Below are positions 16,708-24,778 of a DNA stretch of 64,000 nucleotides, one piece after another (positions within the stretch are counted from its first letter, which is position 1; each line of letters begins with the position of its first letter). The DNA is taken from positions 143,416 to 207,415 of the IMG/VR virus record IMGVR_UViG_3300042558_004148; one strand, 5' to 3'. The notes beneath the pieces are model-generated. The model was not told where the DNA came from and made no database searches. It saw only the letters and a program-made list of their open reading frames with translations. A program made the translations under genes and the position numbers. This stretch comes from a virus.

Positions 16708-17085
16708 ATGAGAATAGCGGTAATAGCACACGATAACAAGAAGGCAGATATGGTTGCATTCGTAATGAAGCGACTGGATTTCTTTTCAAAAATTGAAATT
16801 GTAGCAACTGGAACTACAGGAACACACATAGAACATGCGGGTTTAGATGTAGATCTAAAAAAATCAGGACCTCAAGGAGGTGATGCACAAATTGCAGCTG
16901 AACTTGTGGAGGGAAAGATCGATATGATATTATTTTTCATAGATCCATTAACATCCCATGCACATGAAGTTGACGTACAAATGTTATTAAGATTGTGTAA
17001 TGTGTATAATATACCGATTGCTACAAACTACTCCACTGCTGATCTTCTAATAAGATCAATCAAAAATAACAAATCGCAGGAATGA
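16708..17085 (+). CDS. mgsA: methylglyoxal synthase
   Basis: The 125-residue protein aligns with MgsA, which converts dihydroxyacetone phosphate to methylglyoxal and phosphate. By alignment with the E. coli enzyme all catalytic residues are present: H8 (AHDNKK), D59 in GPQGGDAQ, D79 in FFIDPL, H86 and D89. The phosphate-site TGTTGTH is also intact. It is slightly shorter than cellular enzymes (about 130-150). It follows an early-type promoter and overlaps the next gene by 4 bases. The product is toxic and diverts glycolysis, so a role in host metabolic takeover or anti-host action can be proposed. Confidence 0.93.
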   Translation: MRIAVIAHDNKKADMVAFVMKRLDFFSKIEIVATGTTGTHIEHAGLDVDLKKSGPQGGDAQIAAELVEGKIDMILFFIDPLTSHAHEVDVQMLLRLCNVYNIPIATNYSTADLLIRSIKNNKSQE

Positions 17086-17738
17086 GAATAATTTTTATAT
17101 CAGATACACACACCCAACATCATGAGCTCGATTCACACTTGGACTCATTATATTTGGAGGACAATAACAGCATACTAGTACACTGTGGTGATATCTCATC
17201 AAGAGGTAGAGGATATGAAGTTGAGGATTTTTTTATCTGGTATGATTCATTACCTTTTAAAAATAAGATAATGATCGCGGGTAACCATGATTTTCTTTTT
17301 GAGAAAAATCCAGATGCAGCCAAAAATCTACTGGATGAATACGGAAAATCAATAATTTACTTGGAGGACAGTGGTGTAGAAATAGAAGGCGTTAAATTCT
17401 GGGGAAGCCCAGTAACCCCTTGGTTTTATGACTGGGCATTTAATAGAAGAGAGGATATACAGAATCATTGGGATCTTATACCTGAAGACACAAACGTTCT
17501 AATAACTCATGGCCCACCATTCGGTATTCTCGATGTTACATATAGGGAGAGAATGCATGTTGGCTGCCCATTATTGAGAAGCAAAATAGAAACTCTGAAA
17601 GACCTTAAAATTAGCGCTTTTGGGCATATACACGAGGCTTTCGGTACTGATAATATAAATGATGTTCATTATGTTAATGCGAGCTTTGTAACGCTTAGAT
17701 ATGACCCGTTAAACCATCCCATCGTAATAGATTTATAA
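17082..17738 (+). CDS. calcineurin-like metallophosphoesterase (239FB/UPF0046-like)
   Basis: The 218-residue protein has the dimetal phosphoesterase signature: ISDTHTQH (D-x-H), HCGDISSRG (GD), IAGNHDF (GNHD), ITHGPPFG and FGHIHEAFG (GHxH). These residues bind two metal ions. The closest architecture is the 239FB/UPF0046 family of cyclic nucleotide or nucleic acid phosphodiesterases. Substrate unknown. The start ATG overlaps mgsA by 4 bases, implying translational coupling. Confidence 0.9.
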   Translation: MRIIFISDTHTQHHELDSHLDSLYLEDNNSILVHCGDISSRGRGYEVEDFFIWYDSLPFKNKIMIAGNHDFLFEKNPDAAKNLLDEYGKSIIYLEDSGVEIEGVKFWGSPVTPWFYDWAFNRREDIQNHWDLIPEDTNVLITHGPPFGILDVTYRERMHVGCPLLRSKIETLKDLKISAFGHIHEAFGTDNINDVHYVNASFVTLRYDPLNHPIVIDL

Positions 17739-17808
17739 AAATTACATTTTTTTTATTTGTTTATGAAATATAATCAACCAAATGTGATAGAATTAATAAA
17801 CCAAATAA

Positions 17809-18588
17809 ATGAAGACTTTTTATAAACCCTCGGTAGCAATCAAATGGACTAAGGACCGATTGAAAGATTATGGCTACACAGTAAAAACAGAGAAATGGCA
17901 AGGTATAGATTCGCCAGATGATATGTGGGAGGTGATGAATCACTCTTTCCAATTTTTTATACCTCATACTCTGGAAGAACTTGTAAGCGAGGTTAAACCG
18001 AATCTTCCCTGGGCAGATGACCATTTCAGGGAAAGAGTAGGTGGTCTTCCGTTAAATCCTCCACCCTCTCATGAATGGTGGCCCTTTTCTCAGAAGAATA
18101 ATGAACAGTTCGGCGGAAACACACAATTTTCTCATACGTATCCTGAAAGAATATGGCCGAAAAATTCTGGGCCAGACGGGGATTCAGTACATTTGGAGGG
18201 TATCAGATTTAAGTATGGCGATCTTGGTGACGTTGTTAATCTATTGGAAAAAGAACCTTATACTAGACAAGCATTCTTACCGATTTGGTTCCCTGAAGAT
18301 ACCGGAACCGTACATGGGGAAAGGGTACCATGCACCATAGGATATCAATTTATGAGGAGAGGGGATCATTTCCATATGGTTTATTATATAAGATCCTGTG
18401 ATTATATTAGGCATTTTAGAGACGACGTTTATATGGCTTGCAGAAAGCTTATGTGGATTCTTGATATATTGAAGGAAAGAAATCCTGATCTGTGGGGAAA
18501 TGTTACACCCGGATATTTCGCCATGCACATAACTTCCCTGCATTGTTTTAATAGCGAGAAGACAGTTTTAAAAATGAATAATAAATAA
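17809..18588 (+). CDS. thymidylate synthase-fold enzyme, probable dCMP-type hydroxymethylase
   Basis: The 259-residue protein shows the thymidylate synthase core in diverged form: TRQAFLPIWFPED (phosphate-site Arg), RVPCTIGYQF with the nucleophile C175, and YIRSCDYIRHFRDDVYMA, equivalent to the RSxD...PFNIA block. The Asn that reads the uracil base in ThyA aligns with D206. The same Asn-to-Asp change marks dCMP hydroxymethylases such as T4 gp42. It therefore probably acts on dCMP with methylenetetrahydrofolate to make 5-hydroxymethyl-dCMP, or a related modification. A canonical thyA lies at 29375, so this enzyme is not needed for dTMP. Confidence 0.75.
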   Translation: MKTFYKPSVAIKWTKDRLKDYGYTVKTEKWQGIDSPDDMWEVMNHSFQFFIPHTLEELVSEVKPNLPWADDHFRERVGGLPLNPPPSHEWWPFSQKNNEQFGGNTQFSHTYPERIWPKNSGPDGDSVHLEGIRFKYGDLGDVVNLLEKEPYTRQAFLPIWFPEDTGTVHGERVPCTIGYQFMRRGDHFHMVYYIRSCDYIRHFRDDVYMACRKLMWILDILKERNPDLWGNVTPGYFAMHITSLHCFNSEKTVLKMNNK

Positions 18589-18589
18589 T

Positions 18590-18748
18590 ATGGAAAAGTG
18601 TATAAAAGATTGCTTAAGAGCTATAGAAAAAACCTATCCAAATAATTATGAGTATGGAAGTAAAATGAGAATTTTTATGGATTACATAAAGGAGGAAAGA
18701 ACAGAAGAAGAAATTTTAATTTTTACCGAAACACTTAATAAAAAATAG
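18590..18748 (+). CDS. small hypothetical protein (52 aa)
   Basis: ATG 18590 to TAG 18746-18748 encodes a helical, Lys/Glu-rich peptide (MEKCIKDCLRAIEKTYPNNY at the N-terminus). It starts 1 base after the previous stop and ends 3 bases before the next ATG, which supports a real gene in a tight operon. Confidence 0.6.
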   Translation: MEKCIKDCLRAIEKTYPNNYEYGSKMRIFMDYIKEERTEEEILIFTETLNKK

Positions 18749-18751
18749 ATT

Positions 18752-19042
18752 ATGAGTCAAGAAATGAACCCATCAAAAGCATACTTTAAGCTAATTAAAG
18801 AACCTACGGAATCGATGGCTGAATATTACGTTAAGATGTTTAGAAGAAATCAGATGAAGTTTATAAGAAGATCAAGTTTAGATGTTGATCACTTAGGATC
18901 CGAATTTTCATACGAAGGTCTTAATCTAAAAATTCTTGGTGCATCTGATACTAGCACCATGGTGGTTAAGGATATAGATAATGATAAATACTATCTTATA
19001 CACTCCGACATAGTTACCAATTCAATCTTAATAAACAATTAG
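18752..19042 (+). CDS. small hypothetical protein
   Basis: A 96-residue protein with a basic N-terminal half and a C-terminal beta-like segment (ILGASDTSTMVVKDIDNDKYYLIHSD). No family recognised. Operon spacing is 3 bases on both sides. Confidence 0.6.
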   Translation: MSQEMNPSKAYFKLIKEPTESMAEYYVKMFRRNQMKFIRRSSLDVDHLGSEFSYEGLNLKILGASDTSTMVVKDIDNDKYYLIHSDIVTNSILINN

Positions 19043-19045
19043 GCC

Positions 19046-19267
19046 TTGATTGAATATATTATAAAGACTGATAATCCTGAGATTCACATACAGGTATGTG
19101 AAATAATATCCATAATGGGTGTTACAATAATCGATGATAAATTCGGCGAATCTGAGGATGGATTTTATGGTTATTTTAGATTGAACGGTAACGAGGATTC
19201 ATTTGAGATACTTTCAGAATTTCCAAATGTTGTCCTGGAGCTTCCAAAGGATAAAATACTGAGATAA
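19046..19267 (+). CDS. small hypothetical protein, TTG start
   Basis: A 73-residue acidic protein read from a TTG at 19046; no in-frame ATG precedes the conserved-looking region (IEYIIKTDNPEIHIQVCEII). The compact alpha/beta pattern is unrecognised. An internal ATG would remove a third of the protein. Confidence 0.5.
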   Translation: MIEYIIKTDNPEIHIQVCEIISIMGVTIIDDKFGESEDGFYGYFRLNGNEDSFEILSEFPNVVLELPKDKILR

Positions 19268-19312
19268 AATAATATATCAACTTTATTTAGATCACTTCTT
19301 CATATCCGACAT

Positions 19313-19320
19313 GATATATA
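19313..19320 (+). promoter_or_regulatory. putative late promoter element GATATATA
   Basis: GATATATAG lies 33 bases before the ATG at 19353. Confidence 0.5.
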
Positions 19321-19352
19321 GTTAGGATATTCTTTTGATTGGGCAAAACCAA

Positions 19353-19748
19353 ATGATTATCATGGAGGAAAATAACAACATTAGTCAGACACTTCTGATG
19401 AAGCAAATTTTAGACGAGATTTCTAGATTGAAGTCCACGATGCCTAATGGTGAGTTAAAACACCTACAGGATGCAGTCGAGGGACTTAGACTAGATCAAA
19501 AATCCTTGAAGGAGGATGTTTCTGATATAAAGAAGAAATTACTTGATCCAGATACTGGTGTTATCGTTAAGGTTAACGAGAACACCAAGTTTAGGGTACA
19601 AGAGGAAAGTAGATATGAGGACTATTTGCAATTTAACGTTGATCTTAATGATCTTAAGAAATGGCAAAGCGGAATAAATAAAGCAATGTGGATTATATTC
19701 ACTGCTATAGCTGCTATTGCTCTTAAGGTTATATTCGGTGTTGGATAA
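19353..19748 (+). CDS. coiled-coil protein with C-terminal membrane anchor, XhlA/holin-accessory-like
   Basis: About 131 residues from ATG 19353 (a second ATG at 19362 is equally possible). A long coiled coil (HLQDAVEGLRLDQKSLKEDVSDIKKKL region) is followed by KWQSGINKAMWIIFTAIAAIALKVIFG, a C-terminal membrane helix. This arrangement is that of the XhlA/hemolysin-type accessory lysis proteins and of short tail or inner-membrane phage proteins. It lies far from the endolysin (40582), so a lysis role is uncertain. An upstream in-frame TTG at 19335 lies too close to the promoter element. Confidence 0.65.
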   Translation: MIIMEENNNISQTLLMKQILDEISRLKSTMPNGELKHLQDAVEGLRLDQKSLKEDVSDIKKKLLDPDTGVIVKVNENTKFRVQEESRYEDYLQFNVDLNDLKKWQSGINKAMWIIFTAIAAIALKVIFGVG

Positions 19749-19769
19749 CACTAATTAAAAACTATTTTT

Positions 19770-20066
19770 ATGGAATCCTGGTTTTTTAAAGATATAATTG
19801 GTTCTAAATCTGAAAGTAGATCACTTCTAGGTGATGCGATTTACGAGAAAGTAAAAGAAGCGATATTGGATAATTATGATAGGATAGAAATATTTACTCT
19901 CCTATCCAAATCTAGTCACGAATCACCTATTTCTGGGATCACATTTAGTCTCGATAACAAGCAATTTTATTTATTTTTAGAAAATTATCTGAAAGTTTGC
20001 GAGGATAGAGAGGAGTATGAAAAGTGCAGGGAAATATTGGATCTCACTGAACTAATAACTGGATGA
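19770..20066 (+). CDS. small helical protein, YEKC family
   Basis: A 98-residue protein whose C-terminus, FLENYLKVCEDREEYEKCREI, has the motif shared by the next two genes and by 5241-5603. Function unknown. The stop overlaps the next ATG (ATGA). Confidence 0.65.
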   Translation: MESWFFKDIIGSKSESRSLLGDAIYEKVKEAILDNYDRIEIFTLLSKSSHESPISGITFSLDNKQFYLFLENYLKVCEDREEYEKCREILDLTELITG

Positions 20067-20263
20067 TACCTATGAAAGTGGCAGATATTCAGAAATATGA
20101 CGACAATTTATCAAGATACTCATTGATAGTAAGAGGAGTAATAAAATCCAGTGATGAGATAGTAGATTGTATAAGAATTTTTGAATACTTTGAGGATTAT
20201 GAAAAATGTAAGCATCTAAGGGATATATTACTTAATAGTAAAGATGGAGAAAAAATTAGATAG
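20063..20263 (+). CDS. small helical protein, YEKC family
   Basis: A 66-residue protein ending IFEYFEDYEKCKHLRDILLN..., a clear paralogue of its neighbours in the C-terminal half. Overlaps of 4 bases upstream and 20 bases downstream indicate tight translational coupling. An alternative ATG lies at 20072. Confidence 0.6.
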   Translation: MIPMKVADIQKYDDNLSRYSLIVRGVIKSSDEIVDCIRIFEYFEDYEKCKHLRDILLNSKDGEKIR

Positions 20264-20480
20264 ACAGATTTTTGAGAATGCCCTTAGTAGCATGGTAAAA
20301 TATGGTAGCATAAGTATTATGAGCGAACGCATATATTACAGGAGAGAATTGCTTAAAAAGTCAATGCTGGCTTACTATGAATCAACTGAAGAGTTTGAAA
20401 AATGTAGATATCTCGTATGGTTTTTTAATTCGGTTGAGATCGATAATCAGGTAGGAGCTACTGGTGAATATGTGGAATAA
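20244..20480 (+). CDS. small helical protein, YEKC family
   Basis: A 78-residue protein with LAYYESTEEFEKCRYLVWFF, the third tandem member of the family. The region after the motif is short and acidic. Tandem arrangement suggests gene duplication followed by divergence. Confidence 0.6.
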   Translation: MEKKLDRQIFENALSSMVKYGSISIMSERIYYRRELLKKSMLAYYESTEEFEKCRYLVWFFNSVEIDNQVGATGEYVE

Positions 20481-20582
20481 TCCTCATATAATGTGGATAA
20501 AAATAGTAATTATGGGTTTCTTTTTGAAACCTTTATTTTTGTTGGTGGTATAAAACATAACCAACAAAAAGTAAATAGATTA

Positions 20583-22160
20583 ATGAAATTTTCAGAACTT
20601 ACTGCAGAACAAATCTTTGAAATTTCGGAAATATATTGGAATAGAAAGGCTTCTTGGGACGAACGAATGAAGCAACTAAGTCAATATCTTGGAAAATCCG
20701 AAAGAACAGTTCAGAGTTGGATCTCCAAATTAGGGATCACAGAAAAATCGATACAAGAATCACCACAACTCATAAAAGCCAAAGAGAGGAAATTCGATAA
20801 GAAGAAAAAAAGATTTATCATAACTTGGGCTCAAAATGACACCCCTGTTCATGATGTATTCTTTTCAAATCTTGAAGAATATGCTAATTTCATTGGAGCT
20901 GATATACACGTAATAGCGGGTAGATACAAAAATCCAACTTCAGTATTTTCTGATAAGAAATATGATACTTGGGCCCCTAGAATAGAACCATTCCTGGATG
21001 CGAATAGACATGAGGTTCATAAACATATGTGGATTATGTCTGATGTGAAGATACAGCCAACAGCTGTTGATCCAATGACTGGACTACAAGGTATGAGCGG
21101 AGTTAATTCATGCGTATTTGGATCTCCAAAGGTACACATGGAAACCATTCCTGTACTAGAGGGTAATCTTCCGAAGATGATGATGACCACTGGAGCATGT
21201 ACGGTTAAAAATTATACAGATTCAAAATCTGGAAAGAAAGGAGAATTCCACCACACTCTAGGGTTTGTTGTTGTTGAGATAAAGGATTCAAAAATATTCT
21301 TTGCAAGACAAGTAACAGCAACGGACGACGGTGATTTCCACGATCTTTATCATTCGGTTAAATATAATCCTGATAGTAACATTAGTGAGGTTACTAGGAT
21401 AACTAAAATACCAGCAGCGATATTAGGGGATTTACACTACGGTCAACATGATCCGGAAGTTATAAAGAAAACATTGGAGCTTTTTAGTAACTTAGAACCT
21501 GAAAATGTAGTTTTGCATGATGTTTTTGATGGACTTTCAATAAATCATCACGAATCAAACGATCCATTTATACAGTATCATAGAGAAATGGACGGTACAA
21601 ATTCTCTAAGAAAGGAAATAGATGCAATGCTAATTGGTCTGGAGGATTTCGAGAAATATAACGTTACTATAGTTAGAAGTAACCATGATGATTTCTTAGA
21701 TAGATGGCTTAAAAACACAGATTGGAGAAAAGCAAGTACGCTGAAGAATTCCATAGAATATATGGAATTTAGTGCATTGCTATTAAAAGGTGAGGCACCT
21801 AAGGGGATTATACCGCATCTTATAAATAAAAGATTTCCTACATTCAAAACATTAGACCGAAGTGATAGCTTCGTTATAAATGGATGGGAATTAGGACAGC
21901 ACGGGGACATAGGATCAAATGGATCCAGAGGTTCACTTCTGCAATTCAGAAAGCTAAACACTAAAATAGTAGTTGGTCACTACCACTCACCCGGTAGAAA
22001 GGATGGTGCTTTAGCTGTCGGTACATCAACCAAACTTAGAGTTAATTATAATCTAGGCCCTAGTGGATGGTTACAATCACACGTTATAGTTCATGCTGAT
22101 GGTAAGGCTCAACACATAAATTTCATTAAAGGTGAATTCACCACTATAAAACTCAAATAA
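20583..22160 (+). CDS. HTH plus calcineurin-like nuclease/phosphoesterase (T5 A1-like size)
   Basis: The 525-residue protein starts at ATG 20583 (MKFSELTAEQIFEISEIYW) with a helix-turn-helix-like segment (LGKSERTVQSWISKLGI, residues about 38-54). The C-terminal half has dimetal phosphoesterase motifs: LGDLHYGQHD, VLHDVFDG, VRSNHDDFLDRW, GQHGDIGSNG and VVGHYHSPG. Size and layout recall phage T5 A1, implicated in host DNA degradation, but that link is from memory and unverified. A GTG at 20493 would add 30 residues of unlikely sequence. Its stop overlaps the RNase HII start. Confidence 0.82.
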   Translation: MKFSELTAEQIFEISEIYWNRKASWDERMKQLSQYLGKSERTVQSWISKLGITEKSIQESPQLIKAKERKFDKKKKRFIITWAQNDTPVHDVFFSNLEEYANFIGADIHVIAGRYKNPTSVFSDKKYDTWAPRIEPFLDANRHEVHKHMWIMSDVKIQPTAVDPMTGLQGMSGVNSCVFGSPKVHMETIPVLEGNLPKMMMTTGACTVKNYTDSKSGKKGEFHHTLGFVVVEIKDSKIFFARQVTATDDGDFHDLYHSVKYNPDSNISEVTRITKIPAAILGDLHYGQHDPEVIKKTLELFSNLEPENVVLHDVFDGLSINHHESNDPFIQYHREMDGTNSLRKEIDAMLIGLEDFEKYNVTIVRSNHDDFLDRWLKNTDWRKASTLKNSIEYMEFSALLLKGEAPKGIIPHLINKRFPTFKTLDRSDSFVINGWELGQHGDIGSNGSRGSLLQFRKLNTKIVVGHYHSPGRKDGALAVGTSTKLRVNYNLGPSGWLQSHVIVHADGKAQHINFIKGEFTTIKLK

Positions 22161-22738
22161 TGATGGATATTAGCAGTTATAAATTTATTGCGGGGGTTGA
22201 CGAAGTTGGACGCGGGGGACTTAGTGGACCTGTAGTTGCAGCCGCTGTTATATTGCCAGCGGATTTTCATGACAGCCGGATTAAGGACAGTAAAACTATC
22301 AAAAGTCTAAAGAAGCGAGAGGAGCTGGAGCTATTAATAAAGGATAATGCAATATCTTGGGGTATTGGAGCAGCATCTCCGCAGGAAATAGATCAGATGA
22401 ACATTTTACAAGCCACATTCTTAGCTATGAAAAGAGCTATTGATGCATGCTCACATAAGCCAGATTTTCTTTATATTGATGGTGATAGATTTCCTGGTCA
22501 TCAGGGAATACCTTATGAATGCGTCATTAAAGGTGATTCTAAAATCTTTAGTATCTCAGCTGCGTCGATATTAGCTAAAGTCCATAGGGACAAGCTGATG
22601 AGAGAATTAGATTCACAGTACCCAAAATATCTATGGTCAAGAAATGTAGGATATGGAACAGCTGATCATATTAAGGCCATCAGGGAGACTGGAATAACCA
22701 AACATCACAGAAAAACATTTTGTCAAAATTTTATTTAA
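22160..22738 (+). CDS. rnhB: ribonuclease HII
   Basis: The 192-residue protein matches RNase HII: AGVDEVGRGGLSGPVVAAAVIL with the first catalytic Asp and Glu, DSKTIKSLKKRE, LYIDGD (third Asp) and the ASILAKVHRD helix with the last acidic residue. It cleaves RNA in RNA-DNA hybrids, removing primers or misincorporated ribonucleotides. T4 uses an unrelated RNase H, so an RNase HII is a bacterial-type replacement. It starts with ATGATG overlapping the upstream stop. Confidence 0.95.
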   Translation: MMDISSYKFIAGVDEVGRGGLSGPVVAAAVILPADFHDSRIKDSKTIKSLKKREELELLIKDNAISWGIGAASPQEIDQMNILQATFLAMKRAIDACSHKPDFLYIDGDRFPGHQGIPYECVIKGDSKIFSISAASILAKVHRDKLMRELDSQYPKYLWSRNVGYGTADHIKAIRETGITKHHRKTFCQNFI

Positions 22739-22744
22739 TAAATC

Positions 22745-23107
22745 ATGGAAAATAAAGAATTAGATGTAAACATCAATCCTCTAACGGGGGAAGTTATTAT
22801 CGATCCAGTAATGGATGAATCTGAGGAGATGGAAATCCTTGGTATAGAGGAATTTGATAGAGCCGAGTGGGTTTGCCAATTCGACGAGGAAGATCCAATA
22901 GTTATAGCATGGAGCAATGACAAGACTGAACCTGGAGAATTATCATTCGTGCTAAAAGCAAGGTCGGATTCTAGTTTAATCTTTCAATCTGGAGATGGTC
23001 AGAAAACTTTTAGATTGTTCGCTAGAAGAATGCCAGATGAGAGAAGATCTGAACTTGATCAACACGAAGAAACTGAAAGAAAACTGAGAGAAGAAAATAA
23101 TCTTTAA
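22745..23107 (+). CDS. acidic hypothetical protein
   Basis: A 120-residue acidic protein with a short beta-rich core (AEWVCQFDEEDPIVIAW, LSFVLKARSDSSLIFQ) and a charged helical C-terminus. No family recognised. It is spaced 6 bases after RNase HII and 3 bases before the IMPDH-like gene. Confidence 0.65.
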   Translation: MENKELDVNINPLTGEVIIDPVMDESEEMEILGIEEFDRAEWVCQFDEEDPIVIAWSNDKTEPGELSFVLKARSDSSLIFQSGDGQKTFRLFARRMPDERRSELDQHEETERKLREENNL

Positions 23108-23110
23108 GAA

Positions 23111-24169
23111 ATGCAACCTAAACAACCAAAGTTTGATTTTAATGACATCCTAATTTCACCTGCTATCATAACTGATATCAGTACCAGAAAGCAGGTGAAT
23201 GTTCTATACGATGATGAATATCTTCCTATATTTACTGCTCCAATGGACACGGTAGTATCTAGTGAAAATAAGGATTTCTTTTTCAGAAACGGTATCAAGG
23301 TCGTAATGCCAAGAACTGAAAAGCTGGGTAATGTTATCGTAACATCCCATGATTTATTTAGATCTGTGGGAATGGATGAATTTGAATCGATATTTCTTGG
23401 AGAAATTTCTATAGAAGGAGGTCCTTTTTACATGTTGATTGATATAGCGAATGGACATATGAACAAGCTACTTGATATAACAAGGAGAGCAAAGGAGCAG
23501 TATGGAAATTCCATGATATTAATGGTTGGTAATATAGCACATCCGGAAACTTATAGGCTTTTCTCGTCAGCTGGAGCTGATTACATTAGAATTGGTATAG
23601 GTAATGGGGCTGGTTGCTTAACAACAGTCCAGACTGGAGTTGGCTATCCCATGGCATCGCTAATTAAGGAATGCTATGATGTAAGCTGCACCATAGACAA
23701 TCCAGCAAAGATTGTTGCTGATGGTGGATTTAAAAACTACTCCGATATTATAAAGGCGCTAGCATTAGGTGCTGATTATGTTATGTTGGGATCAATACTG
23801 AATAAAGCTTTAGAAAGTTGCGGTGAAACCTATCTTAGTAATAGAAGTATCAATTATGATAGTAAAGTAAACCAATATTCTGTTGACACGGAGAACCTAT
23901 TTAAAAACGGTGCTAAGATGTTTAAAAATTTTAGAGGGATGAGTACCAAGGAGGCACAGACCGCTATGGGTAAATCTATATTAAAGACCAGTGAGGGAGT
24001 TACTAGGGTGCAGGAGGTTGAATATACGATATCAGGATGGACAGATAACTTCAAAAGTTATCTAAGTTCTGCAATGAGCTATTCTAATGCAACAACACTG
24101 GAAGACTTTATAGGTAAAGCCGAATGGAATATGATAACCGTGAATTCATATGACAGGTTCAAAAAATAA
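23111..24169 (+). CDS. IMP dehydrogenase / GMP reductase family enzyme
   Basis: The 352-residue protein has the IMPDH/GMPR TIM barrel without CBS domains: FDFNDILISPA, PIFTAPMDTVVS, the catalytic loop RIGIGNGAGCLTT with the Cys, VADGGFKNYSDIIKALALGADYVMLGS and FRGMSTKEAQ. Length is close to GMP reductase (about 345). It either makes XMP from IMP or reduces GMP to IMP; the GAGC loop is not the standard GSxCxTR, so substrate is uncertain. It would tune purine pools for phage replication or supply a modified purine. Confidence 0.88.
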   Translation: MQPKQPKFDFNDILISPAIITDISTRKQVNVLYDDEYLPIFTAPMDTVVSSENKDFFFRNGIKVVMPRTEKLGNVIVTSHDLFRSVGMDEFESIFLGEISIEGGPFYMLIDIANGHMNKLLDITRRAKEQYGNSMILMVGNIAHPETYRLFSSAGADYIRIGIGNGAGCLTTVQTGVGYPMASLIKECYDVSCTIDNPAKIVADGGFKNYSDIIKALALGADYVMLGSILNKALESCGETYLSNRSINYDSKVNQYSVDTENLFKNGAKMFKNFRGMSTKEAQTAMGKSILKTSEGVTRVQEVEYTISGWTDNFKSYLSSAMSYSNATTLEDFIGKAEWNMITVNSYDRFKK

Positions 24170-24205
24170 AAACTTTTTTTGGTATATAGTTAAAAAAATA
24201 ACAAA

Positions 24206-24655
24206 ATGAAATCTAATTATCTACTAACTATAGAGTTAATATCAAAAAACAAATTCACTAAAGGTGAAATAGAGGGAATAAAGGATATCTTAGATCTTGG
24301 TGTTGATAACACCCCATTTAGATCTATTTTTAACGATAGTCTTTCAATCAATTTTAATAGCTATCTTGAAGTTTATGCGGAGGATATAATATTTGATGCT
24401 GATGTACAGGAAGAACTTGGTAATTTAATTGAAAATATAGATTCGATTATACCAGGTGGATGGGAAAACGATTCCAAGATAGAATGGGTAAGTGAATATC
24501 AACACACATCTTCTGTTTGGTACAAGGATGGTCAGAAATGGATCAACGTTATCAAGGAAAATGATAGAGGAATATTAGGAGAAGATGAAGAATGGAATGA
24601 AGAACTTGATGACCATGGTTACGGTTCGGATTTCGATGACGATGAATGGAACTAA
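24206..24655 (+). CDS. acidic hypothetical protein
   Basis: A 149-residue protein with an alpha/beta N-terminal domain and a Trp- and Asp-rich C-terminus (EEWNEELDDHGYGSDFDDDEWN). No family recognised. A GTATATAGT element, a variant of the late motif, lies about 17-24 bases upstream of the ATG. Confidence 0.65.
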   Translation: MKSNYLLTIELISKNKFTKGEIEGIKDILDLGVDNTPFRSIFNDSLSINFNSYLEVYAEDIIFDADVQEELGNLIENIDSIIPGGWENDSKIEWVSEYQHTSSVWYKDGQKWINVIKENDRGILGEDEEWNEELDDHGYGSDFDDDEWN

Positions 24656-24667
24656 TTTTTTAATTAG

Positions 24668-24675
24668 GATATATA
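24668..24675 (+). promoter_or_regulatory. putative late promoter element GATATATA with structured leader
   Basis: GATATATAATTT is followed by an unusually GC-rich leader of about 100 bases (24680-24778) containing AAGGGTGCCTT, which is complementary to the 3' flank of the same gene at 25652-25662. The long leader is atypical for this genome. Confidence 0.5.
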
Positions 24676-24679
24676 ATTT

Positions 24680-24690
24680 AAGGGTGCCTT
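24680..24690 (+). repeat. left arm of long-range inverted repeat (AAGGGTGCCTT)
   Basis: The 11-mer is perfectly complementary to AAGGCACCCTT at 25652-25662, so the 5' leader and 3' UTR of the gene at 24779 could base-pair. Confidence 0.6.
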
Positions 24691-24778
24691 TCGTGCTTAG
24701 TGTCCCGGGTCAGAGTGGCCTTAGAATTGTTCATGTATAATGAGCAGTGATGGGATTTTAAAAAATAAAAAAGGTAAA

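Noticed and set aside
20493-20582. GTG start for the HTH-phosphoesterase
   Set aside because: The added residues are Phe-rich and unlike the family, and the ATG at 20583 begins a sensible domain.
24680-24778. GC-rich leader as a tRNA or riboswitch
   Set aside because: No acceptor stem, anticodon arm or TTC loop can be folded, and no known riboswitch motif fits; described instead as a structured leader with a distant complementary arm.
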